From a virus, in IMG/VR virus record IMGVR_UViG_3300045922_000788, positions 1 to 26,868 of that record: 26,868 bases of DNA; one strand, 5' to 3'. The position numbers and the translations under genes were made by a program. A model generated the notes under the pieces. That model was not told the DNA's origin. It did not search any database and saw only the letters and a list, made by a program, of their open reading frames with translations. Of this stretch, positions 14,901 through 20,968 are shown in pieces (position 1 is the first letter of the stretch; every line of letters begins with the position of its first letter).

Positions 14901-15336
14901 CGCCCGCGACCGTTTGCCCCGGCGTGGCGATCGCGCCCGGCCGGACGGGGTTGAACCCCTGCGCGACGCGCGCGGCGCCGTAGGGCAGCGCCATGCCCAC
15001 CGCGCCCTGCGACGCCAAGCCGACGACGCGCTCGGTGGCGGTTTCCGGACGCGGCAGGCCGAGGCTGTCGGCCAAGGAGGAGCCGAGGCCATAGCGGAAC
15101 GGCTCGGGAATGACGGTGCGCCCGGCCACGTCGTTCACGACGGCCGAGGGCGCGTTGAGGATCGCCGCCACGGGATCGCGCAGCGAGTCCACGACGCCCT
15201 CGATCACATGGCGCCCCGTGAGCCCAAGCTGCCGGCGGAGGATCTGCTGCGGGGGACGGGCGCGCGGCGCGCCCGGCACGATCCAGTCGTCCTCCTCCTC
15301 CGGCACCGTCCAGTCGTCGTCCCGCGTGCCGCTCAC
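8920..15336 (-). CDS. Giant internal virion/ejection-type protein, 2138 aa
   Basis: GTG 15336 overlaps the upstream stop as GTGA; stop TAA. Its place, last in a podovirus late operon after smaller internal virion proteins, is that of T7 gp16. Acidic residues 1-20 precede QQILRRQLGLTGRHVIEGVV (30-49), a start I associate with large phage ejection proteins. Gly/Ala-rich hydrophobic stretches near 105-200 could insert in membranes. A long Pro/Arg-rich, low-complexity part (~200-600) follows, then a compact domain at 621-681 (WRVDAQGYVLSDQGGPIRF, HPSGQGFTVRE). Two copies of a 61-residue repeat lie at 858-918 and 954-1014, and coiled coil at ~1085-1285. A large conserved-looking helical region (~1345-2080) recalls the C-terminal regions of large polyvalent proteins. 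A Gly-rich tail carries GSQ repeats. No lytic transglycosylase motif was recognised. Probably ejected into the host with the DNA. Confidence 0.8.
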   Translation of the reverse strand: MSGTRDDDWTVPEEEDDWIVPGAPRARPPQQILRRQLGLTGRHVIEGVVDSLRDPVAAILNAPSAVVNDVAGRTVIPEPFRYGLGSSLADSLGLPRPETATERVVGLASQGAVGMALPYGAARVAQGFNPVRPGAIATPGQTVAGALANNPGIDAFAGAVGGAAQGAVQEAGGGETAGFAANLGGNVAGAVLASLIVALAGRRGVHPSTIRLDTITPEEVASVWGDPDVQAAARANGITAPDDPRLAQLAARLGERRAAEGERAAVAPSVTAEDLRVAREAVEGGADPSTVAPPARAPLPEVMQLPEGPGVPMRGTPDPNVPGVAEGVAGRARPEGYGALVPTEPQPNRMTPGEIARARAQMEGGNPNLAEPPPRMVVPEGRLPQTPDRVQEQRQAAGAFDLAARQRARAGEDVRDTQPAGRPEGPNPQPVVTDQGFPVRVLSRDGTGNAQVQRYDPRTGQLEPGSVPYVVRERDLRQGAYAVEPRRAQDVVERSRGPRPPEQPRGAAETVVREPRQTYRATPPDPNDRFPGATSRTQPPGGAAPGGRPAGGGGSALGRSPLPKQPEGPAPGRRWSTAEEAERAFQQRRAQYEEAARRARERGDWNSNTRSSNTPAGQDADGRWRVDAQGYVLSDQGGPIRFGDQKQAARWILTKGQKESPDQFFEIAVHPSGQGFTVREVGRNAGSAGMGAGAPGGEGRADAAGAGQRGAAARAPSGAARFGEGGQPRRLTGPRSTEPERPSANSVDNPPPFSDIAGDTPGSGGQQVDQATLDAEVRAFRERERWRTPRGTSREPPRFADRDAQAQEDMLGGPRRSRDAMDAEGYDDATLGGRRYDEVAGEEVDVPGHPAVNRNAAFEDMTPPEVLDQIRAMLKAGDTAEARDAVAALADEGARAPGLAGARYRALAERARALVDAADSAPPRDYSRVSLGGFDNETNSFIDDYPYVDARTVFFDQTPTEALTAIRRVLDEGDLDGARDFVNDIARESAGLKGAARARYADLLNDARNMVDEAFARVAAEDAARAPEPPARQAPTPGPGEGTPRARRAGEPRPDLREVPPAEPPRARAAEDGPSRPGDPVSEAEYRMQEARDTISWLTREQADIGQKAVDERIAADQVSSAYRGRSYDDMLSTVRQKAEAAFEPRLAEARRALTEAEDARRAALQADDARVRAESGQPEPSEAAMRMARSKGEIAARESVKSLPARKGVPWRDPSPPTRLTREQKAAAERAQAESVAAVRAEAERLRAAEKARGERPETRFYASTEEGNKARAAAEAAAKAWDEAPPIRGEVVTRTARGRETRYTFEEAPNSRTDYRGTKVPLKKSDPPMIRASEQAEARAASIERLPPLYFYSTPFDPALAKRLLLDPLMAGVRSLRNTLLHSTAARTVGDYTRYFAASNRAVLRTIADRYPAVKELGQIADMLATDPGTGRRVTETYQTAADSTALSYVNRLSNIIGRTANATADARLRDLLAGTARARTADEAARIAPVRKLLDEFHDYLKKAGLDLGYVRGRYFPRMYDAERALANSDGFLADAGKLYRRMGLNAADAREAAQDWLNRLAGVGRGPAEFGHTPVGTKFTKGRVLPPEADDIMRAWMVTDPREALHGYFMRGAKAAEFVRRFGPNGEKLENMLTAAFEQGVPAQDLRFLRRAIESSTGTMTGSASSPGHAITGWIQTIGPLAVLPRAVLSSLVEGMTIGSRTGNLWRGVEGFAESWKAIMRTSDTMEARRAAEILGSISDSFADMRAAAVFDAGVNSRAQRALVGGMFRVTGMHEITNAQRIAAVKVGQTWVRQLADEVAAGSPTQASARRLLAELGMDEGEARALSAWLKRNGGTPRLTDLLDEGPEATSYRTAIRRFVNESIQNPEAVDKPALASHHVGRMAYGITSFMFAFTRNVLLRSLKEGAEGLTGSGYTLQDRARLLGPLMGYFALASAQFGVSQAREALFNWHQNSERDSWVKTILNLDRTGVFGNLSPIVNLVSAAKYERDPSSVLTGPYLAHYMTNIGKMTLGLVPQPIGPNSPNTNNAEHAAVRAFHATVLAPAVSAVAAMAPGGAGLQAAYGIGVMFATSRGAGDELATAVVGERSVRPRTPGSQGSQGSQGSQGTGGIAAGGGGIRASGGIRSGGGGISAR
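9004..9042 (-). repeat. GSQ triplet repeat near the C-terminus of the giant protein
   Basis: A nine-base unit (CCCTGGCTG on the plus strand) is repeated four times and encodes four Gly-Ser-Gln triplets at residues 2099-2111. A Gly/Ile/Arg/Ser-rich tail follows. The perfect DNA repetition indicates recent slippage, so copy number may vary between isolates. Confidence 0.85.
12295..12765 (-). repeat. Duplicated 61-residue domain inside the giant protein
   Basis: Residues 858-918 (12583-12765) and 954-1014 (12295-12477) align without gaps. Shared positions include F-x-D-x-T-P, I-R-x-x-L, G-D-x-x-x-A-R-D, A-R-Y and V-D-x-A. Each copy looks like a pair or trio of helices. The 35 residues between them are aromatic and acidic. 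Confidence 0.8.
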
Positions 15337-16496
15337 GACACGGGCCGCCCGTCCGCCGTGAAGAGCGTGCCGTCAGGAGCGCGCCACATGCGGCGGCTGG
15401 GGCTCCACGCGGAGCCGGGCGGGACGTTGGCCGGGCGCGCGGGCACGGTCGGCGCGGTCGGAGCGTCCGGCGACGCGGCGCGCGCCCCGCCCCCTGTTCC
15501 GGGCGCGCCGTACTGGTTGCTGCTGAACGGGTTCCAGCGGTTGTCCGTGCGCGGCGGGTTTTGCGCGTAGAAATCGCGAAGCGCCTGCTGCACCGCGAGC
15601 GGGATGTTGTTGAACGACTCGCCCTGCTGCTGCATCAGCGCCGCGGCGCGGTTCCGCACCCACGCCGCACCCGCGCTGTCGAGCGCGTCGCCGCTGGGGA
15701 GTTGCGCCCCGATCTGCTCGTCAATCGCGCGGATGTCGGCACCATCGACGGCGGGCGGGCGCTGCTGCGCGCCAGGCCGCGCTTCGGCCGCCGCAACCTG
15801 CGGCGCGACGAGGGCGCGACGGCGGCCCTGCTCCTCCGGCGTGCCCTCGCCAGCCACGAAAGGCCCGACCTGCTCCGCCCGCGCCTGGTCGTAGGTCTGC
15901 GGTCGCATGTTGCCCTCGATGCGCCCCTGCCCGTTCGCGCGCGGCGCGAGTGGGCTGTTCGGCGGCACCACGACGACGTTGCCGGGCTGAATCTGCGGCG
16001 CCATACGCCGGTCCCGGCCTTCCTCTTCCAGGCGGGCGAGGTCGCGTGCCGTGCCGGCCTGGATGTCCTGACCCCGGCGGCGCGTCGCGTCCTGGGTGCC
16101 GATCTCATAGCGGCTGCCGCCTTCGGTGTTCCGCCAATTGCCGCCAGCCCCGACGACGATGCGGCCGAGATCGCTCTCGGGCACGCCCTGGGTCGCGGCG
16201 AACACGCCAGCACCGCGCGCGAGCGCGCCGAACGCCTGCGGGTCCGCCAGCACGCCCGCGAAAATCTCCCGCCAGGCGGCGGCCGGGTCCGCGCCGAGGC
16301 CCTGCCGCATCCGGTCCTGCGCCGCCGCGATATCGTCGGCGATCCGTCCCCGCAGCTTCATCTGCTGGTTCAAGTCCGCGACGCGCGCGGCAAGCAGATC
16401 CGCCTCGAGGCCCGGCGCGAAGATGCGGGCGAGGTTGGAGAAGCCCGCCCCGAGAGCGGGGTTCGTGAAGAAAGGGTTGGGTGCGGAGCCGGACAT
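15333..16496 (-). CDS. Virion-associated protein upstream of the ejection protein
   Basis: ATG 16496 shares a base with the upstream stop (TGATG); an open frame back to 16595 lies inside the preceding gene and is not used. The 387-residue product starts MSGSAPNPFFTNPALGAGFS, then has helices with many Ala, Arg and Gln (LEADLLAARVADLNQQMKLR near residues 28-47). Its middle is rich in Gly, Arg and Gln, and its C-terminal half is Pro/Ala-rich and disordered-looking. It resembles no enzyme I know. Its place between the gp14-like proteins and the giant protein corresponds to T7 gp15, so an internal core or ejection role is the natural inference. Its last bases overlap the next start as GTGA. Confidence 0.68.
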   Translation of the reverse strand: MSGSAPNPFFTNPALGAGFSNLARIFAPGLEADLLAARVADLNQQMKLRGRIADDIAAAQDRMRQGLGADPAAAWREIFAGVLADPQAFGALARGAGVFAATQGVPESDLGRIVVGAGGNWRNTEGGSRYEIGTQDATRRRGQDIQAGTARDLARLEEEGRDRRMAPQIQPGNVVVVPPNSPLAPRANGQGRIEGNMRPQTYDQARAEQVGPFVAGEGTPEEQGRRRALVAPQVAAAEARPGAQQRPPAVDGADIRAIDEQIGAQLPSGDALDSAGAAWVRNRAAALMQQQGESFNNIPLAVQQALRDFYAQNPPRTDNRWNPFSSNQYGAPGTGGGARAASPDAPTAPTVPARPANVPPGSAWSPSRRMWRAPDGTLFTADGRPVS

Positions 16497-17245
16497 CAGT
16501 AGATTCCCCGCCGCAGAAGATCCTCGCCCATCCGGTAGGCTGCCGTGCCGGCGGCCGTTTTTCCGGGCGCGGCGCTGCCGAAGACGCTGCCCCAAGTCGG
16601 ATATCTGGACGCGATGGCACCGGGCGCGACCATCGCGCCGAACATCGACAGGTCGCCCAGCGTGCGGAGGCCCTGGCCCCTCTTCCCTGCGGCGATCACG
16701 GACGCGGCGGTGCGCGCGTCGGTGGCGCGCTGCTCGATGGGCAGGACGGACGCGGAGCCGCGCGCGAAGCCGGCCTGCAACGCGGCTTCGTTGCCGGAGC
16801 GCATGGAGGCGATGCCGCCAGCCGCGTTCGCGTCACCCCAGGAGTCGAGGATCGCCTTCCAGGCGTTCTCGCCGCGCAGCGTGTCGGCGTTGGCCGCGCG
16901 GCGGTTGTCCACCTCGACGCGCGCCGCTTCGGACTGCCCCGGAAGGTAGTCGCGCGGCACGCCGGCCGCCGCCGCGTCGTAGGCCATCCGCCTGGCGTTT
17001 TCGGCCTGCGCCATTGTGGCAGGGCTCGCCGCCCACGTGGCCCGCGCGCCGTCCACCGCATCGCGGCCCGCCTGCGCGAAGCCCCGCTGGCGCTCCATCT
17101 CGGCCCGCGACAGCGCCGCGCCCTCGCGCGTTCCCGCGAGCTGCGCGTTGGCCTGCGCCCGCGCGGCCTGGCCCTGACCGGCCGACTGAAGCTGCGAGCC
17201 GATGGCGGCGAGCGCGACCGGCGCGACGATGGCGGGCGAGCACAT
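16496..17245 (-). CDS. Internal virion protein, gp14-like
   Basis: ATG 17245 overlaps the upstream stop as TGATG. The 249-residue product begins MCSPAIVAPVALAAIGSQLQ, a hydrophobic start of the kind seen in T7 gp14-type internal proteins, which form the outer-membrane part of the ejected DNA conduit. A long Ala/Gln/Arg helical region (~residues 20-110) contains ARAQANAQLAGTREGAALSR. Then a segment of Gly/Ala/Ser with scattered hydrophobics (~150-235) could be membrane-active. The end is basic (GEDLLRRGIY). It lies in a gene string adaptor, nozzle, GNAT-like, this pair, giant protein, as in T7-like phages. The gp14 label is by position and composition. Confidence 0.68.
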   Translation of the reverse strand: MCSPAIVAPVALAAIGSQLQSAGQGQAARAQANAQLAGTREGAALSRAEMERQRGFAQAGRDAVDGARATWAASPATMAQAENARRMAYDAAAAGVPRDYLPGQSEAARVEVDNRRAANADTLRGENAWKAILDSWGDANAAGGIASMRSGNEAALQAGFARGSASVLPIEQRATDARTAASVIAAGKRGQGLRTLGDLSMFGAMVAPGAIASRYPTWGSVFGSAAPGKTAAGTAAYRMGEDLLRRGIY

Positions 17246-17931
17246 CAGGTGACCACCCGGCCGGACCCGACGCCCCCTGCGCCAAACAGGCGCGGGGTGA
17301 CGGGCTGGCGCGCGGCCAGCGCGGCAACGCGCTGCTGCGCCTGCTGCCCGGCGCCGATGCCAGCGGTGACGTTCTGGAAGAGTTGCGCCAGCGGCGAGAA
17401 ATTGTTGGCGCCGAAGTTCGTGTTCAGGGCCGAGGCGCGTGACACCGCGGCATTGGCTGCCGCGTTCGCGTCGCCTACGCCCGCCATCTGCTGGATCAGG
17501 TCGGACCGCGCGCCTTCCACCTGGTTCCGCGTGTCGGCTGCGTAGCCCTGCGCGCTGGACGCAAGCTCGGTGCGTCGCCGCCCGTAGTCCCGTTCCAGAT
17601 CCCCCAGCCGCGTGGAAGCCACGGACGACGACAGCAGGCCAGCATCGGCCAGCGCGAAGGACAGGCCGCGCAGCGCGTCGTTGTACTGCTCGGTGAGCTG
17701 CGGCGTGTAGTAGTTAATGTAGGCGTTCTGGCGCCCCGTAAAAAAGTCGGGCGTGAAGGTGGAATCGAAAGTCGAGTTGATGCGGTCGCGCCCCTGCGCG
17801 ATTTGCCTCTGGCGCTCGGCCTCCGCATTGCGCTGCTCCTGCGCGATGGCGGTTTGCTCCTGGGCCGCCCGCGCTTGGGCCTGCGCCGCCTGCTTCTGCG
17901 CCCCTCCACCGCCGAGGTTCAGATTGCACAT
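17245..17931 (-). CDS. Internal virion protein, coiled-coil rich
   Basis: ATG 17931, three bases after the GNAT-like gene's TAG. The 228-residue product opens MCNLNLGGGGAQKQAAQAQA and runs into a long Gln/Ala/Arg coiled coil to ~residue 50. Next comes an aromatic, conserved-looking block (INSTFDSTFTPDFFTGRQNA, then YINYYTPQLTEQYNDALRGL, about 51-90). A second helical region (~95-165) and a Gly/Val tail complete it. Like the next protein it starts Met-Cys, which would expose Cys if Met is removed. By position it belongs to the internal core of a podovirus (gp14-like). The FDSTF...YYxPQL pattern is one I associate with phage virion proteins, but I assign no exact family. Confidence 0.7.
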   Translation of the reverse strand: MCNLNLGGGGAQKQAAQAQARAAQEQTAIAQEQRNAEAERQRQIAQGRDRINSTFDSTFTPDFFTGRQNAYINYYTPQLTEQYNDALRGLSFALADAGLLSSSVASTRLGDLERDYGRRRTELASSAQGYAADTRNQVEGARSDLIQQMAGVGDANAAANAAVSRASALNTNFGANNFSPLAQLFQNVTAGIGAGQQAQQRVAALAARQPVTPRLFGAGGVGSGRVVT

Positions 17932-17934
17932 GGG

Positions 17935-18405
17935 CTACGCCTCCCGGTGCCAGCGATAGAGCCTGAAGTCCTCGCCTTGACTGCCGTACCCCCGCAGGGT
18001 CGCCTCATGCACGGCCCCCAGCCGTTCCAGCCAGCGATGGGCCGTCTCGTGCCCCTCGATCGAGTACGCCTGGACGCGATGGGCGCCTGCCGCCTTGACG
18101 GCGGGCATGATAGACCTGCGGGCGAAACGTGTCAGCCGGATTCCGATCTCGTCAAATCTGTCGGTCGCGAACATCCACGCCTGCCAAACCCCCGGCCATA
18201 GGCGCTGGACCCCGATGCAGGCCACCGCCTTGCCGTCCGCCGCGCAAACTCCCCAAGCCAGAGGCGCGCAGGCAGCGCACGCCTCCGCGAAGCCCGCCCG
18301 GGTCACGCCATGCGGCACGGTGGCGCCAATCTCGCGAGCGTCCGCATCCCGCATTTCCAGGGCGACCGCATAAGCGGTTTCGGGCCGAAGCGGGTAGGCG
18401 ATCAC
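17935..18405 (-). CDS. GNAT-like internal virion protein
   Basis: GTG 18405 overlaps the nozzle stop as GTGA and gives 156 residues; a much longer open frame running back to 19293 is a shadow of the nozzle gene. Features fit the GNAT acyltransferase fold. A helix (AYAVALEMRDADAREIG) and the strand AWGVCAADGKAVACIGVQ lead to a WQAWMFATDRF turn. A central helix follows (TRFARRSIMPAVKAA), then VQAYSIEGHETAHRWLERLG and GYGSQGEDFRLYRW. Many podoviruses carry a GNAT-like protein at the site of T7 gene 13. The R/Q-x-x-G-x-G/A acetyl-CoA loop is not clear, so it may be structural rather than an active acetyltransferase. Confidence 0.78.
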   Translation of the reverse strand: MIAYPLRPETAYAVALEMRDADAREIGATVPHGVTRAGFAEACAACAPLAWGVCAADGKAVACIGVQRLWPGVWQAWMFATDRFDEIGIRLTRFARRSIMPAVKAAGAHRVQAYSIEGHETAHRWLERLGAVHEATLRGYGSQGEDFRLYRWHREA

Positions 18406-19796
18406 CGGCCGCCCACCGGCTCGTAGTGGGCCACCACGTTGCTGATGCGCGCGGGGCCGGTCCCGACCGACACGAAGCGCAGCTTCGCCAGCGGCGAGGT
18501 GCCCAGCATCGGAATGTCGAGCGCGGCGACGGTGGAGCCGGACACGCGGGCCACCGCGTCCTCGATGGCGGGCTGCTCCGGGTCGTAGGACACGAAGGCG
18601 TCCCAGGTGCCCTCGGCGATGATGTCGATGCCGCGCCACCGCTTCCACGTCGCGATCTGGCGCCCGTCGAGATACGCCAGCTCCGCCTCCGCCACCGTGT
18701 CGTCGTAGACGAGGCCGGACGCGCCGCCATAGACGTAAAGCGTGTTCCCGGCCCGCACGTAGACGCGCTGGCCCGCGACCACCATCGCCTCCGATGGGGC
18801 CGGCAGGTCGTAGGTGCTCCACGCGGCGATCTTCGCGGCGGGGAAGTACGAAAAGACGAAGAGCGCGCTGCCCAGCGCCAGCCAGAAGCGCCCGTCCACC
18901 GGCTCGATGACGGCGTGCGCCTCGGCAGCGGCGGCGCCGTTCTCGAGGATGGCCTGCACCACCTCCGGGTCGATGGGCGTGCCCACGTCGCTGACGGCGG
19001 CGCTGTTGGAGGCGTCGCGCGCCCGCAGGCTGCGGATGCCGCTGTCGTGCAGGAAGAACACATCGCTGTCCGCGAAGGACACCACGCTGTCGGGCGCCAT
19101 GGTGCCCAGGTTGCGAAGCACCTGCGTTTGCGCGGACTGTGCGGGATCGGCGGAGAGGGTCCATATCTGGATGGTGCGACGCGAGAACACCGCGACGCTG
19201 CCGAGGTAGTTGCCCAGCCCGGTGATGTCCCCGAAGCCGGCCGCCTCCGCCGCCATGTCGATGAACAGCGAGCCGGTGGCGCCGGCACTCCAATCGGTCG
19301 GGTCCGCGAGCTTGGAGCCGTAGAAGCCGCCCGCGAAGCCGGCGTACATCTTGCTCTTGAACGGCAGCAGGATGGACGACGAACGCGCAGGCGTGCGGTT
19401 CGTGAAGGCCGTCACCTCCACGCCGTCGTAGAAGTGCCGGATCGAGTTGTCGGCGTACCGCGCCACCGCGTAGAGCTTGCTGGCAAAGGCGTGCGCCGCC
19501 AGCACGGCGGTCATCTCAACGCCCAGCGGGTGCGGGAGCCGCTGGTAGGTGACGTTCGGCGGCACGGCGACGGCCAGCGCGGAGCCGAAAACGTAGACGC
19601 GATCCGCGAGCGCCGCGAGGCCGAAGGTGCCGGCCGGCAGGATGGCGGCCGGCGAGAACGCCTTCCGCTTCTCGATTTCACCGCCCCGGTTGATGTGCGC
19701 GTTGCGCAGCGTGCGGAGCGTGCCAGGCGCAGCCGTGGCCGCCATCCGGCGACGGTCGAGGCCGCCACGGAAGTCGGTGACGACGGCATAGGGCAC
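18402..19796 (-). CDS. Tail nozzle protein (P22 gp10 / T7 gp12 type)
   Basis: GTG 19796, three bases after the adaptor stop. The 464-residue product opens AVVTDFRGGLDRRRMAATAA and then GTLRTLRNAHINRGGEIEKR (residues ~4-43), the standard start of podovirus nozzle proteins, which fit the head-tail adaptor. The body is a run of beta-strand repeats such as DRVYVFGSAL, KLYAVARYADNSIRHFYDGV, GSVAVFSRRTIQIWTLS and SDVFFLHDSGIRSLRA, i.e. a beta-propeller. It ends in a strand-rich barrel-like region (~380-464). Length matches P22 gp10 (about 470) rather than T7 gp12 (about 790). It closes the tail tube end and gates DNA. Confidence 0.83.
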   Translation of the reverse strand: MPYAVVTDFRGGLDRRRMAATAAPGTLRTLRNAHINRGGEIEKRKAFSPAAILPAGTFGLAALADRVYVFGSALAVAVPPNVTYQRLPHPLGVEMTAVLAAHAFASKLYAVARYADNSIRHFYDGVEVTAFTNRTPARSSSILLPFKSKMYAGFAGGFYGSKLADPTDWSAGATGSLFIDMAAEAAGFGDITGLGNYLGSVAVFSRRTIQIWTLSADPAQSAQTQVLRNLGTMAPDSVVSFADSDVFFLHDSGIRSLRARDASNSAAVSDVGTPIDPEVVQAILENGAAAAEAHAVIEPVDGRFWLALGSALFVFSYFPAAKIAAWSTYDLPAPSEAMVVAGQRVYVRAGNTLYVYGGASGLVYDDTVAEAELAYLDGRQIATWKRWRGIDIIAEGTWDAFVSYDPEQPAIEDAVARVSGSTVAALDIPMLGTSPLAKLRFVSVGTGPARISNVVAHYEPVGGR

Positions 19797-19799
19797 GGG

Positions 19800-20504
19800 T
19801 CAGTTGCCCCGGTCCACGGCGACGAGGGGCGGCTGCTGGCGCCTGGCGCCGCCGGACGCCGCGCCCCCTCCCAGCCGGAAGCGGCGGTCGCCGCCATGTT
19901 CGCCGCCGAACCGCAGCTTGGCGTAGAGGGCTTGGGCGCGGCCGGCGATGGCCTGCGCGCGCGGGCTCTTCGACTCCGCCGCGATCTCGGTGGCAGCGAA
20001 CAGCACGATCAGGTCACGGTCGAGATCGCAGGTGTCGCTCGGGTCGACCAGCGGGCGCAGCGCCTTGATGCCGGTGAAGCGCACGATGCTCCCGTTGCTG
20101 GCGGGCACGGGCCACACCTCCCATTGCCCGCCCTCGGCGGGCGCCCAGCGCAGCGCCGGATCGGATCGCACGTCGGCGTCGCTGTCCTGAGCGTTCATCT
20201 CGTCGAGGCCGATGCCGCGCACGAGCGGCTGCCATTTCCCCGACCACTTCGCGGCGACGCGCTCCACCCGTTCGAGCGGAAGATCGGCCGGCAGGTCGTA
20301 GTACCGCTGGCCCGCCTGAAGCACCTTGTCGCGGTCCACCCGCAGGTGCGGCCACGCAAAGTCGGCCCATAGCTGCCGCTGCACCCGCGCCAGGATCTCG
20401 CGGTACACGGGCTCTGCGTTCTGCCCCTGAAGCGGGTTGAGGGACTGCATCACCTCGGCGCGCAGCCCCAGCAGAAGTGCCGTCAGAGTGGCGGTGGCGG
20501 CCAC
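19800..20504 (-). CDS. Head-tail adaptor protein (T7 gp11 / SU10-adaptor type)
   Basis: GTG 20504, nine bases after the 127-aa gene's stop. The 234-residue product has LRAEVMQSLNPLQGQNAEPV and YREILARVQRQLWADFAWPH (about residues 14-53), followed by GQRYYDLPADLPLERVERVA and a WQPLVRGIGLDEMN segment. This is the signature of podovirus adaptor proteins that connect the portal ring to the nozzle. A mixed beta region (WEVWPVP, IVRFTGIKALRPLVD) follows. A C-terminal helix pair contains LDRDLIVLFAATEIAAESKSPRAQ. The Gly/Arg-rich tail is disordered. The neighbouring nozzle gene and order support the call. Confidence 0.85.
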   Translation of the reverse strand: MAATATLTALLLGLRAEVMQSLNPLQGQNAEPVYREILARVQRQLWADFAWPHLRVDRDKVLQAGQRYYDLPADLPLERVERVAAKWSGKWQPLVRGIGLDEMNAQDSDADVRSDPALRWAPAEGGQWEVWPVPASNGSIVRFTGIKALRPLVDPSDTCDLDRDLIVLFAATEIAAESKSPRAQAIAGRAQALYAKLRFGGEHGGDRRFRLGGGAASGGARRQQPPLVAVDRGN

Positions 20505-20513
20505 GGCGTCGCG

Positions 20514-20897
20514 TCAGGTGAGGTCGGAGGCCGCGTCGCCGCGCAGGGCCTCGGCCGCCGCGACGAGAGCCGGATCGGTCTGCGCCACGATGCGCTGCAT
20601 CTCGGCCTCGGGATCCTTCTCCTCTGCCAGCCCGGCCTCGCGCAGCGTCTCGGGCAGGCGTGGCGACACGCCGGGCCACGCCTGCGCCACCAGCGTCGGG
20701 CCGTAGATCTCCGCGAGCCGGGCCATCTCTTCACGGGGGGTGATCTCCGATTTCTTCTTCATCACCTCGATGCCCAGCACCGCGTCATCGCCGTGGATCT
20801 GGCGCAGCAGCAGGATCTCGCCGGCCGTCACGCCCTCCTTGTGGATGGTCATGGTGAGGTCGCCGCGATGGCGGACAACGCAGCGGTGCAGGTTCAC
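20514..20897 (-). CDS. Small charged phage protein between capsid and adaptor
   Basis: GTG 20897 with AAAGGAGC about six bases upstream. The 127-residue product starts with basic residues, contains ITPREEMARLAEIYGPTLVA and an acidic helix (LAEEKDPEAEMQRIVAQTDP), and ends in ALRGDAASDLT. N-terminally, TAGEILLLRQIHGDDAVLGI resembles a small conserved podovirus protein placed beside the capsid and adaptor genes. I do not know its function; a virion chaperone or connector accessory is only a guess. It follows a strong hairpin at 20922-20957. Confidence 0.65.
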   Translation of the reverse strand: MNLHRCVVRHRGDLTMTIHKEGVTAGEILLLRQIHGDDAVLGIEVMKKKSEITPREEMARLAEIYGPTLVAQAWPGVSPRLPETLREAGLAEEKDPEAEMQRIVAQTDPALVAAAEALRGDAASDLT

Positions 20898-20921
20898 GGG
20901 ATGCTCCTTTCAAGGTGTGGC

Positions 20922-20957
20922 GCGGGCGGCGAGGCCGAGGATCACCCCGCCGCCCGC
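20922..20957 (-). terminator. Strong hairpin after the capsid genes
   Basis: GCGGGCGGCG (20922-20931) pairs perfectly with CGCCGCCCGC (20948-20957), a ten-base GC stem around a 16-base loop. It lies in the 71-base gap after the second head protein. No T-run follows, so it may act as a partial terminator or a processing or stability element that raises capsid output relative to tail genes. Confidence 0.6.
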
Positions 20958-20968
20958 TGTGCCCCGGA

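Noticed and set aside
11983-15570. Rightward open frame of 1195 codons
   Set aside because: It is antisense to the 2138-aa gene and to the end of the next gene upstream, has Arg/Gly/His-rich composition without domains, and is expected from the GC-rich third positions of the real gene.
17935-19293. A 452-residue form of the GNAT-like protein
   Set aside because: The additional ~296 N-terminal residues are the nozzle gene read in another frame; the GTGA overlap at 18405 marks the natural start.
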